From ATM1 sp003577165 (GTDB lineage: Bacteria > Armatimonadota > Fimbriimonadia > Fimbriimonadales > ATM1), in contig SZPM01000001.1 of NCBI GenBank assembly GCA_030263715.1, positions 62,001-126,000 of the forward strand: 64,000 nt of DNA, written 5' to 3'. The translations under genes were made by a program, and so were the position numbers. Of this stretch, positions 16,653 to 25,263 are shown piece by piece. Numbering within the stretch: position 1 is the stretch's first letter; the number at the start of each line of letters is the position of its first letter. Under the pieces are notes generated by a model, which saw only the letters and a list, made by a program, of their open reading frames with translations, did no database searches and was not told where the DNA came from.

Positions 16653-17390
16653 CTATGAATCTTTCAGGACTACGAAGATCTCCATCTTGTCGATCTCTCC
16701 CCGGACGAATCGTTCGAGCCGGTCGGCGACCAAGGCTTGGCGAGTGTCGTAAAAAACCACCTGGCGAAGCCCCGCCCGACGAAGCGCGTTCACGATCCTC
16801 ATGCATTTCGTCTCCGTCGGCTCGTCCTTCAAATTCGAGAGCGTCAGAATGGGATTCGCGGCGTCCACGTACCAAAGTCCGTCCGGACCTCGCCGCACGT
16901 ACACCTGCATCTTCGGGATCGAGTCGCCCGTCGGACGGCGCACCGGCCCGTACTCCGGGAACGAGACGAAGTAGACCCGCTTGTATCGCCGATCGAACAG
17001 CGGTTCATCGCTCACCTTTCCGCGACCGCTCGGACCCAACTTCATTTCCGACGCGGGTCTTGGATCGGCCTCCTCGATCGCGGGAGTGCCGATCTGTCTG
17101 GGAAGATGCTCTGCGCAGCCGTTGGCGAAAGTGATGAACTGCTGCTCGCTCCAGCCGTTCGCTTCTCGCTCCTGTTTCGGTGAGAGCGCGTACACCGTTG
17201 CCCAATCGCGATTTCGCACCGCTTCAAGAAACGCGCTGAACGTCTTCTCAGCCGTAGCCTGCGTCGGCGCGAGCACCGCGACCGGACTCGCAGGGTGGCG
17301 AAGCAAGAACGCCACCGCGATCACAGAGCCGGCGGCCGCAACTCCGACGAGCAGCCTTCGCTTGGAATTACGATCTTTCGCTGCCTTCAT
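16653..17390 (-). CDS. hypothetical membrane-anchored protein with NTF2/DUF4878-like look
   Basis: 245 residues from the ATG at 17390 (MKAAKDRNSKRRLLVG). One N-terminal transmembrane helix (about 12-30) is followed by a periplasmic part. The stretch AEKTFSAFLEAVRNRDWATVYALSPKQE resembles the opening of NTF2-like or DUF4878 lipoprotein domains, which often sit in envelope proteins, and a later segment reads VYVRRGPDGLWYVDAANP. No catalytic motif is seen. It follows the cysteine-rich protein gene by 5 bp and looks like the last gene of the prepilin operon. Confidence 0.7.
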   Translation of the reverse strand: MKAAKDRNSKRRLLVGVAAAGSVIAVAFLLRHPASPVAVLAPTQATAEKTFSAFLEAVRNRDWATVYALSPKQEREANGWSEQQFITFANGCAEHLPRQIGTPAIEEADPRPASEMKLGPSGRGKVSDEPLFDRRYKRVYFVSFPEYGPVRRPTGDSIPKMQVYVRRGPDGLWYVDAANPILTLSNLKDEPTETKCMRIVNALRRAGLRQVVFYDTRQALVADRLERFVRGEIDKMEIFVVLKDS

Positions 17391-17395
17391 ACCGT

Positions 17396-17767
17396 TTACA
17401 TCGGCGTGAAGCCGGGACACAGGCCGGAAAGCCAACTACACCCCATGGGCCGCTCGTAAGGAAGCATCTTGAACGCCTTGGTAAAGGAGTTTCTCGACGG
17501 TATCGCGCACGATGGGGGGCCGTCGCACCTCTCCGAGTAGCAGTACCTTTGGCAGCAGTACGTTTCCGTGTTATTGCAGCAGAACCACATTGATTCCACG
17601 ACGAACGTGCAGCCGCTGCCGCAACCGGCGAGTAGGTCTTCTACCAAGCACCCAGTGCCATGCTCAGGGTTCCAGTTTGCTTGCGCGACTGACATGATCA
17701 TCAATCCGGCGCCGAGCGTGATATTCAGCCCAACTGCGAGAATCCAGCGTCTCATTCTGTTATTCAT
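17396..17767 (-). CDS. small secreted cysteine-rich protein
   Basis: 123 residues from the ATG at 17767, preceded by a strong ribosome site (AAGGGAGGG) and overlapping the prepilin stop by 4 bp (ATGA). A signal peptide (MNNRMRRWILAVGLNITLGA...) is followed by a mature part with twelve cysteines in a compact pattern (CGSGC, FCC, YCC, RYCYSERC). The even number suggests six disulfides. No family was recognised. Its position directly after a prepilin gene suggests export together with, or decoration of, the pseudopilin structure; that is inference. Confidence 0.75.
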   Translation of the reverse strand: MNNRMRRWILAVGLNITLGAGLMIMSVAQANWNPEHGTGCLVEDLLAGCGSGCTFVVESMWFCCNNTETYCCQRYCYSERCDGPPSCAIPSRNSFTKAFKMLPYERPMGCSWLSGLCPGFTPM

Positions 17768-18366
17768 TGAATCCCTCCCTTGTCTCTTCTTGTGAAGTAG
17801 TACGTGCGAGGTTCGCGCTCCGCGCGTCCTCTCGCAACGCTGCCGTCCAATCGAAGTCGAAGAAGATACGGTCCCAAAAGTCTGGGATCGACATCCTGTT
17901 CCCGCGGGTAGTAGTACACCTCGTCGTGAATCCTGCAATCCAAAATGACCGTCGCCGGCCCACGCTCGTTGAGTTCGCGATAGAACGCGTCGCCATCGTG
18001 ATCACGCGGCCGCAGCGCGGTGCAGATTCGCCACAGGTACGACGAACCCATGTACTGCTTCACGTAGTCCGGGGTCTCCGGACAGTAGAACATCTCTTTC
18101 GATTCGAGGTACGGCTTCAAACTCGAAAGTTGTGGCGGCGGTGCGAGGCCCATCAGACGACCGGTTATGCCCCCCTCGTTGTCCGCCCCGTACATCTGCA
18201 TTGCAGCGTACAGTTGTTTCAGTCGCGCTGAGCACGCGTCCTGAAAGGCGCGTTCGCGCGACGGCGCAAGCATCGCGTACACGATTGCTCCGAGGATCGC
18301 GAGAATCAGCGTGACGACGATGACTTCGACGAGACTGAATCCAGGTTTCGAATGGGTTCGCCGCAT
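17764..18366 (-). CDS. type II secretion/type IV pilin-like prepilin (pseudopilin)
   Basis: 200 residues. The N-terminus has the prepilin peptidase signature RRTHSKPG|FSLVEVIVV with Glu at +5, then a hydrophobic helix to about residue 32. The globular part (CSARLKQLYAAMQMYGADNEGG...) matches the broad class of DUF1559-like/H-X9-DG prepilins of Armatimonadota and Planctomycetota. The prepilin peptidase would remove the leader at the inner membrane. It heads a tight group with the cysteine-rich protein gene and overlaps a small membrane-protein frame upstream. Confidence 0.88.
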   Translation of the reverse strand: MRRTHSKPGFSLVEVIVVTLILAILGAIVYAMLAPSRERAFQDACSARLKQLYAAMQMYGADNEGGITGRLMGLAPPPQLSSLKPYLESKEMFYCPETPDYVKQYMGSSYLWRICTALRPRDHDGDAFYRELNERGPATVILDCRIHDEVYYYPREQDVDPRLLGPYLLRLRLDGSVARGRAEREPRTYYFTRRDKGGIQ

Positions 18367-18533
18367 CCGTTTGCCTCAACCTTCTTCACGGCCTCTCGGG
18401 CTTCCGAATGGAGGGATGCTTCGGTGAGGCGTCGGCCGAATCCTGCCGCCGCCCACCATGCTCCGATCGCGCCCCAAACGAGCACGCTGATCAGGAGAAT
18501 CTTGCCCTCTGCAGCCAGATGCCTAAGCCGCAT
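18306..18533 (-). CDS. possible small single-pass membrane protein
   Basis: 75 residues from the ATG at 18533 (MRLRHLAAEGKILLIS...) with one hydrophobic helix (about 11-30). It overlaps the start of the prepilin gene by 61 bp in another frame, so it could be a genuine first gene of the prepilin operon or a chance frame. Coding potential is supported only by the clean helix and the position. Confidence 0.4.
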   Translation of the reverse strand: MRLRHLAAEGKILLISVLVWGAIGAWWAAAGFGRRLTEASLHSEAREAVKKVEANGCGEPIRNLDSVSSKSSSSR

Positions 18534-18792
18534 GAAGCCTTTCTTACTAAACTCGACCACCAAAGAAGGGGTACTAAGGTACTGAAATCTCAGATTCCGG
18601 CACCTTCGCCAGCCGGGAAATCTGCGGGCCCATAAAATCGAAAGGCGGCGGTCCCAGGGAGGAAGCGCCGCGCTTTCAGAGGCCGGGGACAGCGGCTCTT
18701 CGCCGCTTGCCCACGGAGGACATGCACACCTTCCGACGCTCCCGGTGCCGCGCGGTTACGGCCGTTCGGCGTATACGCAATAATTGAGGCAC
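18534..18792 (+). other. intergenic region between divergent prepilin and VKOR-DsbA operons
   Basis: About 260 bp must carry promoters for both directions. It holds a perfect 6-bp hairpin AGCGGC-TCTTC-GCCGCT near 18690 and a second GC-rich stretch. It was compared by eye with SRP RNA, cobalamin, glycine and ZTP riboswitch cores and matched none. No convincing hexamers were identified. Confidence 0.4.
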
Positions 18793-19905
18793 ATGAGCCC
18801 AGCGCTCGCGAACCGACTAGTTCTCATCCTTGCTTGCGCAGGGATTTTTATCGCTTTTGTTACGGGCCTCACCCATGCCTTCGACATCGCTCCACCTTGT
18901 GGCGAAACGGGCACGAAGGGCTGCGAGGCGATCCTTCATGACGCCTGGAGCAAGTTCCTCGGCATTCCGACCGCCTTCTACGGCTTGGCGCTGTATCTCA
19001 CGGTCGCCGTCGGGGCGCTGCTTCGTTCGGCGGTCGGTCCTGAAAACACACCCAAAATCGGAGTGGGTATGTGGGTGCTCCTAGGGATGGGCACGGTCGT
19101 CAGCGTGCTGCTCTTGGGCCACGCCCAATTCAACATCCGCGCGACCTGCCTCTGGTGTCTCGCCTCCGGCCTGACCATGGCCGCCGCGTTCGCCGTTCAC
19201 ACTGCCGGACTTGCTGGCAAGAGCGGTGCGCCAACCCGATTCAACATTCCGTGGAGGTTCCAAGCAGGCATCCTGGGACTCGCCCTTCTCGCCGGGGGGG
19301 GTTACGGATGGTTCGTTGTGGACCAGGGGCGCAAGGAGGCAGTCAAGGGAGTCGCAGAACTTAGCACTACGGACAAGCAGCGACTCCTGCGGCCGGACGC
19401 GCCCGTCTTTGGCGATCCGGATGCTCCCTACACCGTCGTCGAATTCGCCGACCTCCAGTGCCCGGCGTGCCGCGTGAACCACACGTGGCTCAAGACGCAA
19501 CTCGAAACGAAGCTCAAGGGCAAGGTCAAACTCATCTTCCGACACTTCCCGCTGCGCGGCCAGCATGAGAAGGCCCTCAAACTCGCCCTGTATGCGGAAC
19601 TCGCAAGGGACGAGGGCAAGTTCTGGCAGTTCGTGGATGGCGCATACCAGGACCAGGCGGAGGTGATGACCGACGAAGTCATCGACGATATCGCGATCGC
19701 CGTCGGAATCAAGCAGGAGAGAATCACCGACCTCGCACTGAATAACCCTCTGCAGGATCGCTTGCTTTCGGTGATCCAGCGGGACATCGCCGACGGAGTC
19801 GAACTTGGAGTGGGCCAAACGCCGACCTGGTTCCTGATCGACAAGACCGGAAAGGTGACGGTTGGCGTCGCCGTCGGAATCCGCGACATGGTGTCGCGGC
19901 TCTAA
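18793..19905 (+). CDS. VKOR-DsbA fusion, disulfide-bond formation protein
   Basis: 370 residues from the ATG at 18793. The N-terminal half is a VKOR-type membrane domain with about five helices, the loop cysteine pair Cys36/Cys44 (APPCGETGTKGC) and the quinone-side CLWC (about 119-122). After a linker helix (about 155-180) comes a DsbA/thioredoxin domain with CPAC at about 223-226 and a cis-Pro loop (VGQTPTWFLI). The fusion should oxidise cysteines of exported proteins and pass electrons to quinone, replacing DsbA plus DsbB. This is relevant to the many cysteine-rich secreted proteins in the window. mnmA follows after 3 bp. Confidence 0.93.
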   Translation: MSPALANRLVLILACAGIFIAFVTGLTHAFDIAPPCGETGTKGCEAILHDAWSKFLGIPTAFYGLALYLTVAVGALLRSAVGPENTPKIGVGMWVLLGMGTVVSVLLLGHAQFNIRATCLWCLASGLTMAAAFAVHTAGLAGKSGAPTRFNIPWRFQAGILGLALLAGGGYGWFVVDQGRKEAVKGVAELSTTDKQRLLRPDAPVFGDPDAPYTVVEFADLQCPACRVNHTWLKTQLETKLKGKVKLIFRHFPLRGQHEKALKLALYAELARDEGKFWQFVDGAYQDQAEVMTDEVIDDIAIAVGIKQERITDLALNNPLQDRLLSVIQRDIADGVELGVGQTPTWFLIDKTGKVTVGVAVGIRDMVSRL

Positions 19906-19908
19906 GCC

Positions 19909-20994
19909 ATGCCTCGCAGGCAGCGAATCCTCGTTGCGATGTCGGGCGGCGTAGACAGCAGCGTCGTCGCCGGTCTTCTCGTTCGCAGGGGCCTCGATGT
20001 CGTCGGCGTCACGATGCAGATCTGGCAGGAAAGTCAGACAGACCCGAGGCACGCAGGCTGTTGCTCCCTCGGAGCCGTCGAAGACGCACGCCGCGTTGCT
20101 GCGTCGCTCGGGATTCCGTATTACGTCATCAACTTCAAAGAGGAATTCCGACAATCGGTCATTGAGCACTTCCTCGATGAGTACGAGAGGGGAAGGACGC
20201 CAAATCCCTGCGTCGAGTGCAATCGCACTGTAAAATTCGATCTCCTCTGGCAGAAGATGAAGGAGATCGGATGCGACAAGATCGCGACGGGTCACTACGC
20301 GCGCATCCGGAAGGATAGGCGCGGATTTCGTCTGATGCGCGCCCGCGCCGTCGAGAAGGACCAAAGTTACGCTGTGTACATGCTCTCGCAAGAGCAACTC
20401 GCTCAAACGATGTTTCCGCTCGGCGAGCTATCCGGCAAGGCAGAGACGAGGCGCATCGCGCGCGAACTGGGACTCCCCGTCGCGGACAAGCCCGATTCAC
20501 AGGAAATCTGCTTCGTCAGCGAAGCCGGAGGCTACACCGAATTCCTCAAGAAGTCGAGGCCGTCTGCATTCGTGAAGGGAGACATCGTGGACGTGGACGG
20601 TACAAAACTGGGCGAACATGACGGCGTTGCCAACTACACAGTGGGTCAGAGGAAGCGAATCCGGCTGAACCTCGACGGCCGCCCGCTCTACGTCCTGCGC
20701 GTCGAGCCAGCCGCGAATCGGGTCGTCGTCGGACGGGACGAAGACCTCGCGAAGACCACGGTGCTGTTTGAGAACGTAGTGGACTCGCCGTACTACCGAC
20801 GAGATGCGCGCGTCGCAGGGAAGATCCGTTCGACGATGCCTCCTGCACCTGCCACCCTGCGCGAGGGTTCGCCGAATCGGGCCGACTTCGCAAAGCCGGT
20901 TCGCGCGGTCGCGCCCGGTCAGACGGCCGTTTTCTATGCGGGTGCGACTGTGGTCGCAGGGGGGCCCATCGTGGGCGCGGAGGGCGCTGCATGA
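19909..20994 (+). CDS. mnmA: tRNA-specific 2-thiouridylase MnmA
   Basis: 361 residues, normal for the family. The PP-loop ATP site VAMSGGVDSSV is near the start; the catalytic cysteines are Cys101 in NPCVECN and Cys201 in SQEICFV. The C-terminal barrel ends in AVAPGQTAVFYAG. It installs the 2-thio group on U34 of tRNA for Lys, Glu and Gln. The gene is tightly flanked by VKOR-DsbA upstream and a small membrane-protein gene whose ATG overlaps its stop by 4 bp. Confidence 0.96.
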   Translation: MPRRQRILVAMSGGVDSSVVAGLLVRRGLDVVGVTMQIWQESQTDPRHAGCCSLGAVEDARRVAASLGIPYYVINFKEEFRQSVIEHFLDEYERGRTPNPCVECNRTVKFDLLWQKMKEIGCDKIATGHYARIRKDRRGFRLMRARAVEKDQSYAVYMLSQEQLAQTMFPLGELSGKAETRRIARELGLPVADKPDSQEICFVSEAGGYTEFLKKSRPSAFVKGDIVDVDGTKLGEHDGVANYTVGQRKRIRLNLDGRPLYVLRVEPAANRVVVGRDEDLAKTTVLFENVVDSPYYRRDARVAGKIRSTMPPAPATLREGSPNRADFAKPVRAVAPGQTAVFYAGATVVAGGPIVGAEGAA

Positions 20995-21350
20995 ACGGCT
21001 GGGTGCTCGCCATCGTTCTGTTGGAACTTACCGTCGCAGGATGGGTTTTCTGGACCGCGATCGGCCTGTTCGGGCAGTTGCGCGACACGCGCCAGAGAGT
21101 CGCCAAATTGAACGATCAAGCCCTCTCGGCCGTCGATGATGAGGCCCTAGCGCTCTTTGAAGAGGTCGAGAAATTGAAGACGAAACGGCTTCGCCTCGAA
21201 CCGCCCAAGGAATGGGTGAGGGACGACGCTCTGCCCTCGCCGAACTCGCTCCGCGCATTCGCGAATGGCCTGGAAGCGGTGTACGCCATTTATCAGATCG
21301 CGGCGAGGCCGGTCGAACCCAGCGGCGACCAGGAAACCTCAGCCGGGTAG
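20991..21350 (+). CDS. hypothetical small membrane protein
   Basis: 119 residues, overlapping mnmA by ATGA. One N-terminal helix (about 3-27, GWVLAIVLLELTVAGWVFW) followed by a charged, coiled-coil-prone region (about 32-70) and a polar tail. No family recognised. With the two genes that follow it looks like a set of small inner-membrane proteins with cytoplasmic helices. Confidence 0.7.
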   Translation: MNGWVLAIVLLELTVAGWVFWTAIGLFGQLRDTRQRVAKLNDQALSAVDDEALALFEEVEKLKTKRLRLEPPKEWVRDDALPSPNSLRAFANGLEAVYAIYQIAARPVEPSGDQETSAG

Positions 21351-21371
21351 CATGGAGCCGGGCCGCAACCC

Positions 21372-21797
21372 ATGGACGCAATCCTCATCCTATCGATCGT
21401 GCAGGCAGTGCTTCTCGTGGCTCTGCTCCTGCTCGTCGCCGCCCTGATGGCGCGCATTCGCGAGAGCGGGCGCAGGATGGACGAACTCGTCGACAACCTG
21501 AACACTCTCGTGACACGGGATGTCCGACCTGCGCTCGGCGAGGCAAGAGAAGCCGTTAAAACGATTAACAGCCTTGCAGACAAGGCGTCCAATACCATGG
21601 AGGCAGCCGCGCCCCTCGTCTCAGCTGTAGGCCGCGTGTCGGAGGTGCTCAAGAAGCCCTCAACGCCCCTCTGGCTGGACGCGCTGAAACTCGGAGTCGG
21701 CGTCTACAACCTTCTCCGGTCCAACTCAGCGCGCGACGAAGAGGCTCAGGCGGAACTGCCCCCAAGCCGGGATAAAAATGAAGGAGAAAATGAATGA
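21372..21797 (+). CDS. DUF948-like membrane-anchored coiled-coil protein
   Basis: 141 residues: an N-terminal helix (about 5-27), then a long amphipathic helix with MDELVDNLNTLVTRDVRPALGEAREAV, the hydrophobic spacing typical of DUF948 proteins, and an acidic tail. Such proteins are usually next to YtxH genes, as here, where the YtxH-like ATG overlaps this stop by 4 bp. Exact role unknown; a general-stress or envelope function is known for Bacillus relatives. Confidence 0.75.
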   Translation: MDAILILSIVQAVLLVALLLLVAALMARIRESGRRMDELVDNLNTLVTRDVRPALGEAREAVKTINSLADKASNTMEAAAPLVSAVGRVSEVLKKPSTPLWLDALKLGVGVYNLLRSNSARDEEAQAELPPSRDKNEGENE

Positions 21798-22033
21798 GTT
21801 CCAACAACGGTGACAAGAATGTGTTGCTTTACTTTCTTGCGGGAGTCGGCGTCGGAGCGCTGATCGGCGCTGCCGCAGGCCTCCTGCTCGCGCCGAAGCC
21901 GGGCGCGGAGACGCGGCAAGACCTCGCGCGAAAGTACGACGAACTCAAGAACAAAGTCACGGACTGGATGCGCGAACGCAAGGAGAAGCGAGCCGCTGCG
22001 GGCGTCGCCTCCAGCGACGAAGTCGGAGCTTGA
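21794..22033 (+). CDS. YtxH domain protein
   Basis: 79 residues. It has the YtxH hallmark: a glycine-rich transmembrane helix LAGVGVGALIGAAAGLLLAP followed immediately by KPGAETRQDLARKYDELKNKV. Overlaps the DUF948-like gene by ATGA, and the AI-2E family gene starts 20 bp later, so one transcript is likely. Confidence 0.85.
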   Translation: MSSNNGDKNVLLYFLAGVGVGALIGAAAGLLLAPKPGAETRQDLARKYDELKNKVTDWMRERKEKRAAAGVASSDEVGA

Positions 22034-22053
22034 CCGCGATTCACTAAGCCGGC

Positions 22054-23400
22054 GTGGCAGGTTCTCGAGTTCTGCTCTGGGTCGCGATCGTTCTGATCGC
22101 GGCCTGGTTCTTGTATACGGTCCGCACCGTCCTGCTGCCGTTCGTCGTCGGAATCGTCGTCGCGGCGCTCCTTGAGCCCGCCATCCGAAAACTCCGACGG
22201 CGCGGCTTTAGCAGGAAGATTTCCGTTGCCGTCGTCAGCACTTCGTTCTTCGTCATAGCCGCGGCCATCATCGCGATCGCGACGCCCACGGTCGCCAATC
22301 AAGTCCGATCCGTCCAGCCAACCATTGAAACCTACTTCGAAAACCTCCTCTCCCCCATGAAAGAGGAGGTGTTCCTGAGCAGGGTGGAGCGGACTCTCCC
22401 GAAAGACCTTCGAAGCGCCACCAGGTTCCGCGCATGGATTCGCGGAGAGGTTACGAGCAGCCTGACATACGACGAGTTCTTCGACCAGTATCGCTACGAA
22501 CTCCGAAGGTACGGACTGCCGACGAATCGCGAGGACCTCTCTGAAGCCTTCTATCAGCCCGCGTCACCGGGTCCCGTAGACGATTGGCTCGCAGAACGAA
22601 AGGCCTCCCTCTCACGATTCGGCATACCGTCGCGTCGCGGCGAGATCGAGGAGCAGTTCGGGCTGAAGCAGAGGATCGAAGAGTGGGTCTCGACGGCGCT
22701 CGGGGGGGCAGGCGCAATCTTCTCCTATCTGACTTCTTCGCTCTTCTTGCTGCTGTTTACGCCCATCATCACCATTCTGATCCTGCTGGACTACGACAAC
22801 TTCCGCAGGCGTGCTCTCACGTGGATCCCTCCGACGATTCGGCCCACGGCTACGGACGTGTTAGGTGACATCGGGGAAGTCCTCTCCGGATACGTGCGCG
22901 GCATCACGCTGAGCATCACGATCTATGGAGCCGTGATGGCGGCGCTCCTCACGGTCCTGGGGGTCCCGTTCTCCCTGTTCCTCGGCCTGCTGTTCGCGGT
23001 CTTCTATCTGATCCCTTACATCGGGTTCATCTTTTCGACTGCGCTTCTCTTGCTCGCGATCGCCGCAAAAGGAACGCCAGATGCGCTCATCTTCTCGATG
23101 GGTTCGATGACGACGTACGTTTGGGTTGTCGTTCTTGTCTACGTCGTCGTAGACCGATTCTATGACGTCTTCGTGCATCCGAGGATCATCGGGCGCTCCG
23201 TCGGTTTGCACATGGTGACCAGCTTCTTCGTGATCTTCGCGGGCGGAACGCTCTTCGGCCTTGCAGGCATGATCCTCGCTTTTCCGATCGCGGGGACAGT
23301 GAAGGTGGTCCTCGACCGCCTAATTCGCTACACCAGCAGTTACGAAGGCACTCTCGACCTGCCGAGAATCCCGTCGCGGCACGCTTCGGGCCCCGCCTAA
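22054..23400 (+). CDS. AI-2E family transporter (TqsA/YdiK-type permease)
   Basis: 448 residues from a GTG at 22054. Two N-terminal helices, a third at about 70-90, a soluble insertion (about 95-215) that is longer than usual, and then the conserved five-helix bundle with the family signatures LGVPFSLFLGLLFAVFYLIPYIG and DRFYDVFVHPRIIGRSVGLH. Family members include proposed autoinducer exporters and Na+/H+ antiporters, so substrate is open. A strong bidirectional terminator follows. Confidence 0.9.
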   Translation: MAGSRVLLWVAIVLIAAWFLYTVRTVLLPFVVGIVVAALLEPAIRKLRRRGFSRKISVAVVSTSFFVIAAAIIAIATPTVANQVRSVQPTIETYFENLLSPMKEEVFLSRVERTLPKDLRSATRFRAWIRGEVTSSLTYDEFFDQYRYELRRYGLPTNREDLSEAFYQPASPGPVDDWLAERKASLSRFGIPSRRGEIEEQFGLKQRIEEWVSTALGGAGAIFSYLTSSLFLLLFTPIITILILLDYDNFRRRALTWIPPTIRPTATDVLGDIGEVLSGYVRGITLSITIYGAVMAALLTVLGVPFSLFLGLLFAVFYLIPYIGFIFSTALLLLAIAAKGTPDALIFSMGSMTTYVWVVVLVYVVVDRFYDVFVHPRIIGRSVGLHMVTSFFVIFAGGTLFGLAGMILAFPIAGTVKVVLDRLIRYTSSYEGTLDLPRIPSRHASGPA

Positions 23401-23419
23401 CCTCTCAAGAAAGAATCGA

Positions 23420-23446
23420 GCGCGGCGTCGCATAGCGACGCCGCGC
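23420..23446. terminator. bidirectional terminator between AI-2E family gene and LuxR-type gene
   Basis: Perfect 12-bp inverted repeat GCGCGGCGTCGC/GCGACGCCGCGC with a 3-nt loop, placed between two convergent genes and followed on the plus strand by GAAGATTTT. Confidence 0.85.
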
Positions 23447-23470
23447 GAAGATTTTGATGCGCTCTCGGTC

Positions 23471-23743
23471 CTAAGACTCGCCGCCGGTGTGACTGAACGT
23501 CGGCTCGAACGGGATCAGTCCCAACCGCGTCGCAGCGCGAAACGCCTGAACGCGATTGTTGACCTGCAGTTTGTCGTAGATGTTTGCCAAGTGGAAGTCT
23601 ACAGTCCGCTTGGATACATAGAGCTGATCAGCCGCTTCCTTGCTGCTGTAGCCCTGTGCAATAAGACTGAGCACTTCGATTTCACGCTTGGTAAGTCTAA
23701 TCGGCTTACCGCCGTGATCGCTTCTTGTCGAAGGCATTGCCAT
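23471..23743 (-). CDS. LuxR/GerE-type HTH protein without receiver domain
   Basis: 90 residues, essentially one GerE HTH domain (about 15-78): LTKREIEVLSLIAQGYSSKEAADQLYVSKRTVDFHLANIYDKL. There is no receiver or sensor domain, so it resembles small stand-alone LuxR-type regulators. The orphan hybrid kinase at 5.7-9.9 kb is not a direct partner because this protein has no phospho-acceptor. The 222 bp between its start and galK hold no recognisable gene. Confidence 0.88.
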   Translation of the reverse strand: MAMPSTRSDHGGKPIRLTKREIEVLSLIAQGYSSKEAADQLYVSKRTVDFHLANIYDKLQVNNRVQAFRAATRLGLIPFEPTFSHTGGES

Positions 23744-23965
23744 GATTCACCCCACGCTCCGTGTGCTGTGTCGCCGCTTGATAGGGTGATTCCACGCAAT
23801 CGCAGAAATCTGAGCAAGGATGGCGTCGAGCCGGGACATTCTGTAGAAATTGCTGGGTCTGATCGCCATGTCCCCTGATTCCGAAACTGCTATCCCACAT
23901 TTGATTGTCGGCATTTCGCCTTCCACCTCTTAAGACTACGGGGGCGGTAGGCCGGTTCCCAGAGA

Positions 23966-25117
23966 TCAGATTCGTCTGGCGAATGCGCCGTCGTCTGCGG
24001 CGACTGGGTAGATGGAGGGCTCCCGGAATCCGTACATGCCGTACGACGCCTTGACCGCCCGCTCGAACTCGGGCCAGCGATCCTCTTCGACGAGCGCAAC
24101 GCAGCACCCGCCAAACCCGGCGCCGGTCATGCGAGCCCCGACGCAGCCTGGGGCGTTCCAAGCCGATCGCGCCATCGCGTCCAACTCGGCGCAGCTAACC
24201 TCGTAGTCAGACTTGAGGCTCTCGTGCGACTCGCGGCACAGCCGCCCCACTTCTCGGAGCGAGCCGCTCTCCAGGGCGGATCGAAACGCCACCGTGCGCT
24301 CGTTTTCGCTCAGGACGTGCTTCGCCCGCCGGTAGGCGACCGAATCGAGGTCTCCCGTCGCCTGCTCCAGCATCTCCGAGGTCACGTCCCGGAGCGAGCG
24401 GACATCCGCGCCTCGCTCAGCGAAGGACTCCACCGCCCGGGCGCACTCCTGCACCCTCAGGTTGTAAGCGGATGCGGCGAGGGAGCGAGGCTTGCAGGTG
24501 TCCAGGATGCCCATGCAGAGACCGTCCGGGATCGTGACGGCTTCCCAGTCGAGTGACCGCATGTCCATGAACACCGCATGGCCCCTTCGGCCGAGGGCGC
24601 TCGCCATTTGGTCCATGCGACCGCATTGCACACCGACGTAACGCGTTTCCGCGACCCACGCGATCTCGGCAAGGTCCTCCTTAGGCAATTGGTAGCCCGC
24701 CAGTTCGTTCCACGCGCTCGCGAGGCAAAGTTCGAGGGCCGCGCTGCTGCTGAGGCCGCCTCCGCCCGGCAAGTCGGACAGAACCACACCCTCGATCGGC
24801 GGGGGCGCGGACCCGACGGCATCCTTGAGCGCAGAGCAGACCGCGCACGCGTACCGCCCCCAACCTTTCGAGCGGGGGGGCGACTCCGGATGGAAAGGAG
24901 CATTCGGCCCCAGTCGCTGAGAAATCAGACTGACCTCGTCCTCGCCGAGACGAAAGAGGCCGAACGTGCGCCGGGAGATCGCGGCAGGAAAGACGAAGCC
25001 CTCGTTGTAGTCCGTGTGCTCGCCGATGAGGTTCACGCGGCCGGGCGCAGAAGCGAAAACCTGCGGCTCCCCAGGGAACTTCTCGCTCCAAAACTGCCTG
25101 GCGGATTCGAGGTTCAA
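23966..25117 (-). CDS. galK: galactokinase
   Basis: 383 residues. GHMP kinase motifs are complete: substrate signature PGRVNLIGEHTDYNEGFVFP (about 25-44), ATP loop LPGGGGLSSSAALE (about 115-128) and MTGAGFGGCCVAL near the C-terminus. It phosphorylates galactose to galactose-1-phosphate in the Leloir pathway. No galT, galE or transporter lies nearby, so it is a solitary gene. It is divergent from the prepilin gene. Confidence 0.95.
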   Translation of the reverse strand: MNLESARQFWSEKFPGEPQVFASAPGRVNLIGEHTDYNEGFVFPAAISRRTFGLFRLGEDEVSLISQRLGPNAPFHPESPPRSKGWGRYACAVCSALKDAVGSAPPPIEGVVLSDLPGGGGLSSSAALELCLASAWNELAGYQLPKEDLAEIAWVAETRYVGVQCGRMDQMASALGRRGHAVFMDMRSLDWEAVTIPDGLCMGILDTCKPRSLAASAYNLRVQECARAVESFAERGADVRSLRDVTSEMLEQATGDLDSVAYRRAKHVLSENERTVAFRSALESGSLREVGRLCRESHESLKSDYEVSCAELDAMARSAWNAPGCVGARMTGAGFGGCCVALVEEDRWPEFERAVKASYGMYGFREPSIYPVAADDGAFARRI

Positions 25118-25263
25118 CGAGTCAAAGGCTACCTAACGGTGAACCCAGCAGATTTGCTGGGATGGATGATTCGCCCAGATGGAATCGGACTCTTGATGCG
25201 GAGCTGGGTCCTCGCCGCCGCCCGGACTTGGCTCCCATCACTTTCGGTAGGAGTTGCCGACCC

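Noticed and set aside
18640..18780. Possible structured RNA (AGGGAGGAAGCGCC and a 6-bp hairpin) upstream of the VKOR-DsbA gene
   Set aside because: Compared by eye with SRP RNA, RNase P and several riboswitch cores; none fits at conserved positions. A covariance-model search would be needed to revive it.
19081..20406. 441-codon open frame opposite the VKOR-DsbA gene and mnmA
   Set aside because: Spans two well-supported genes on the other strand and shows no family features.
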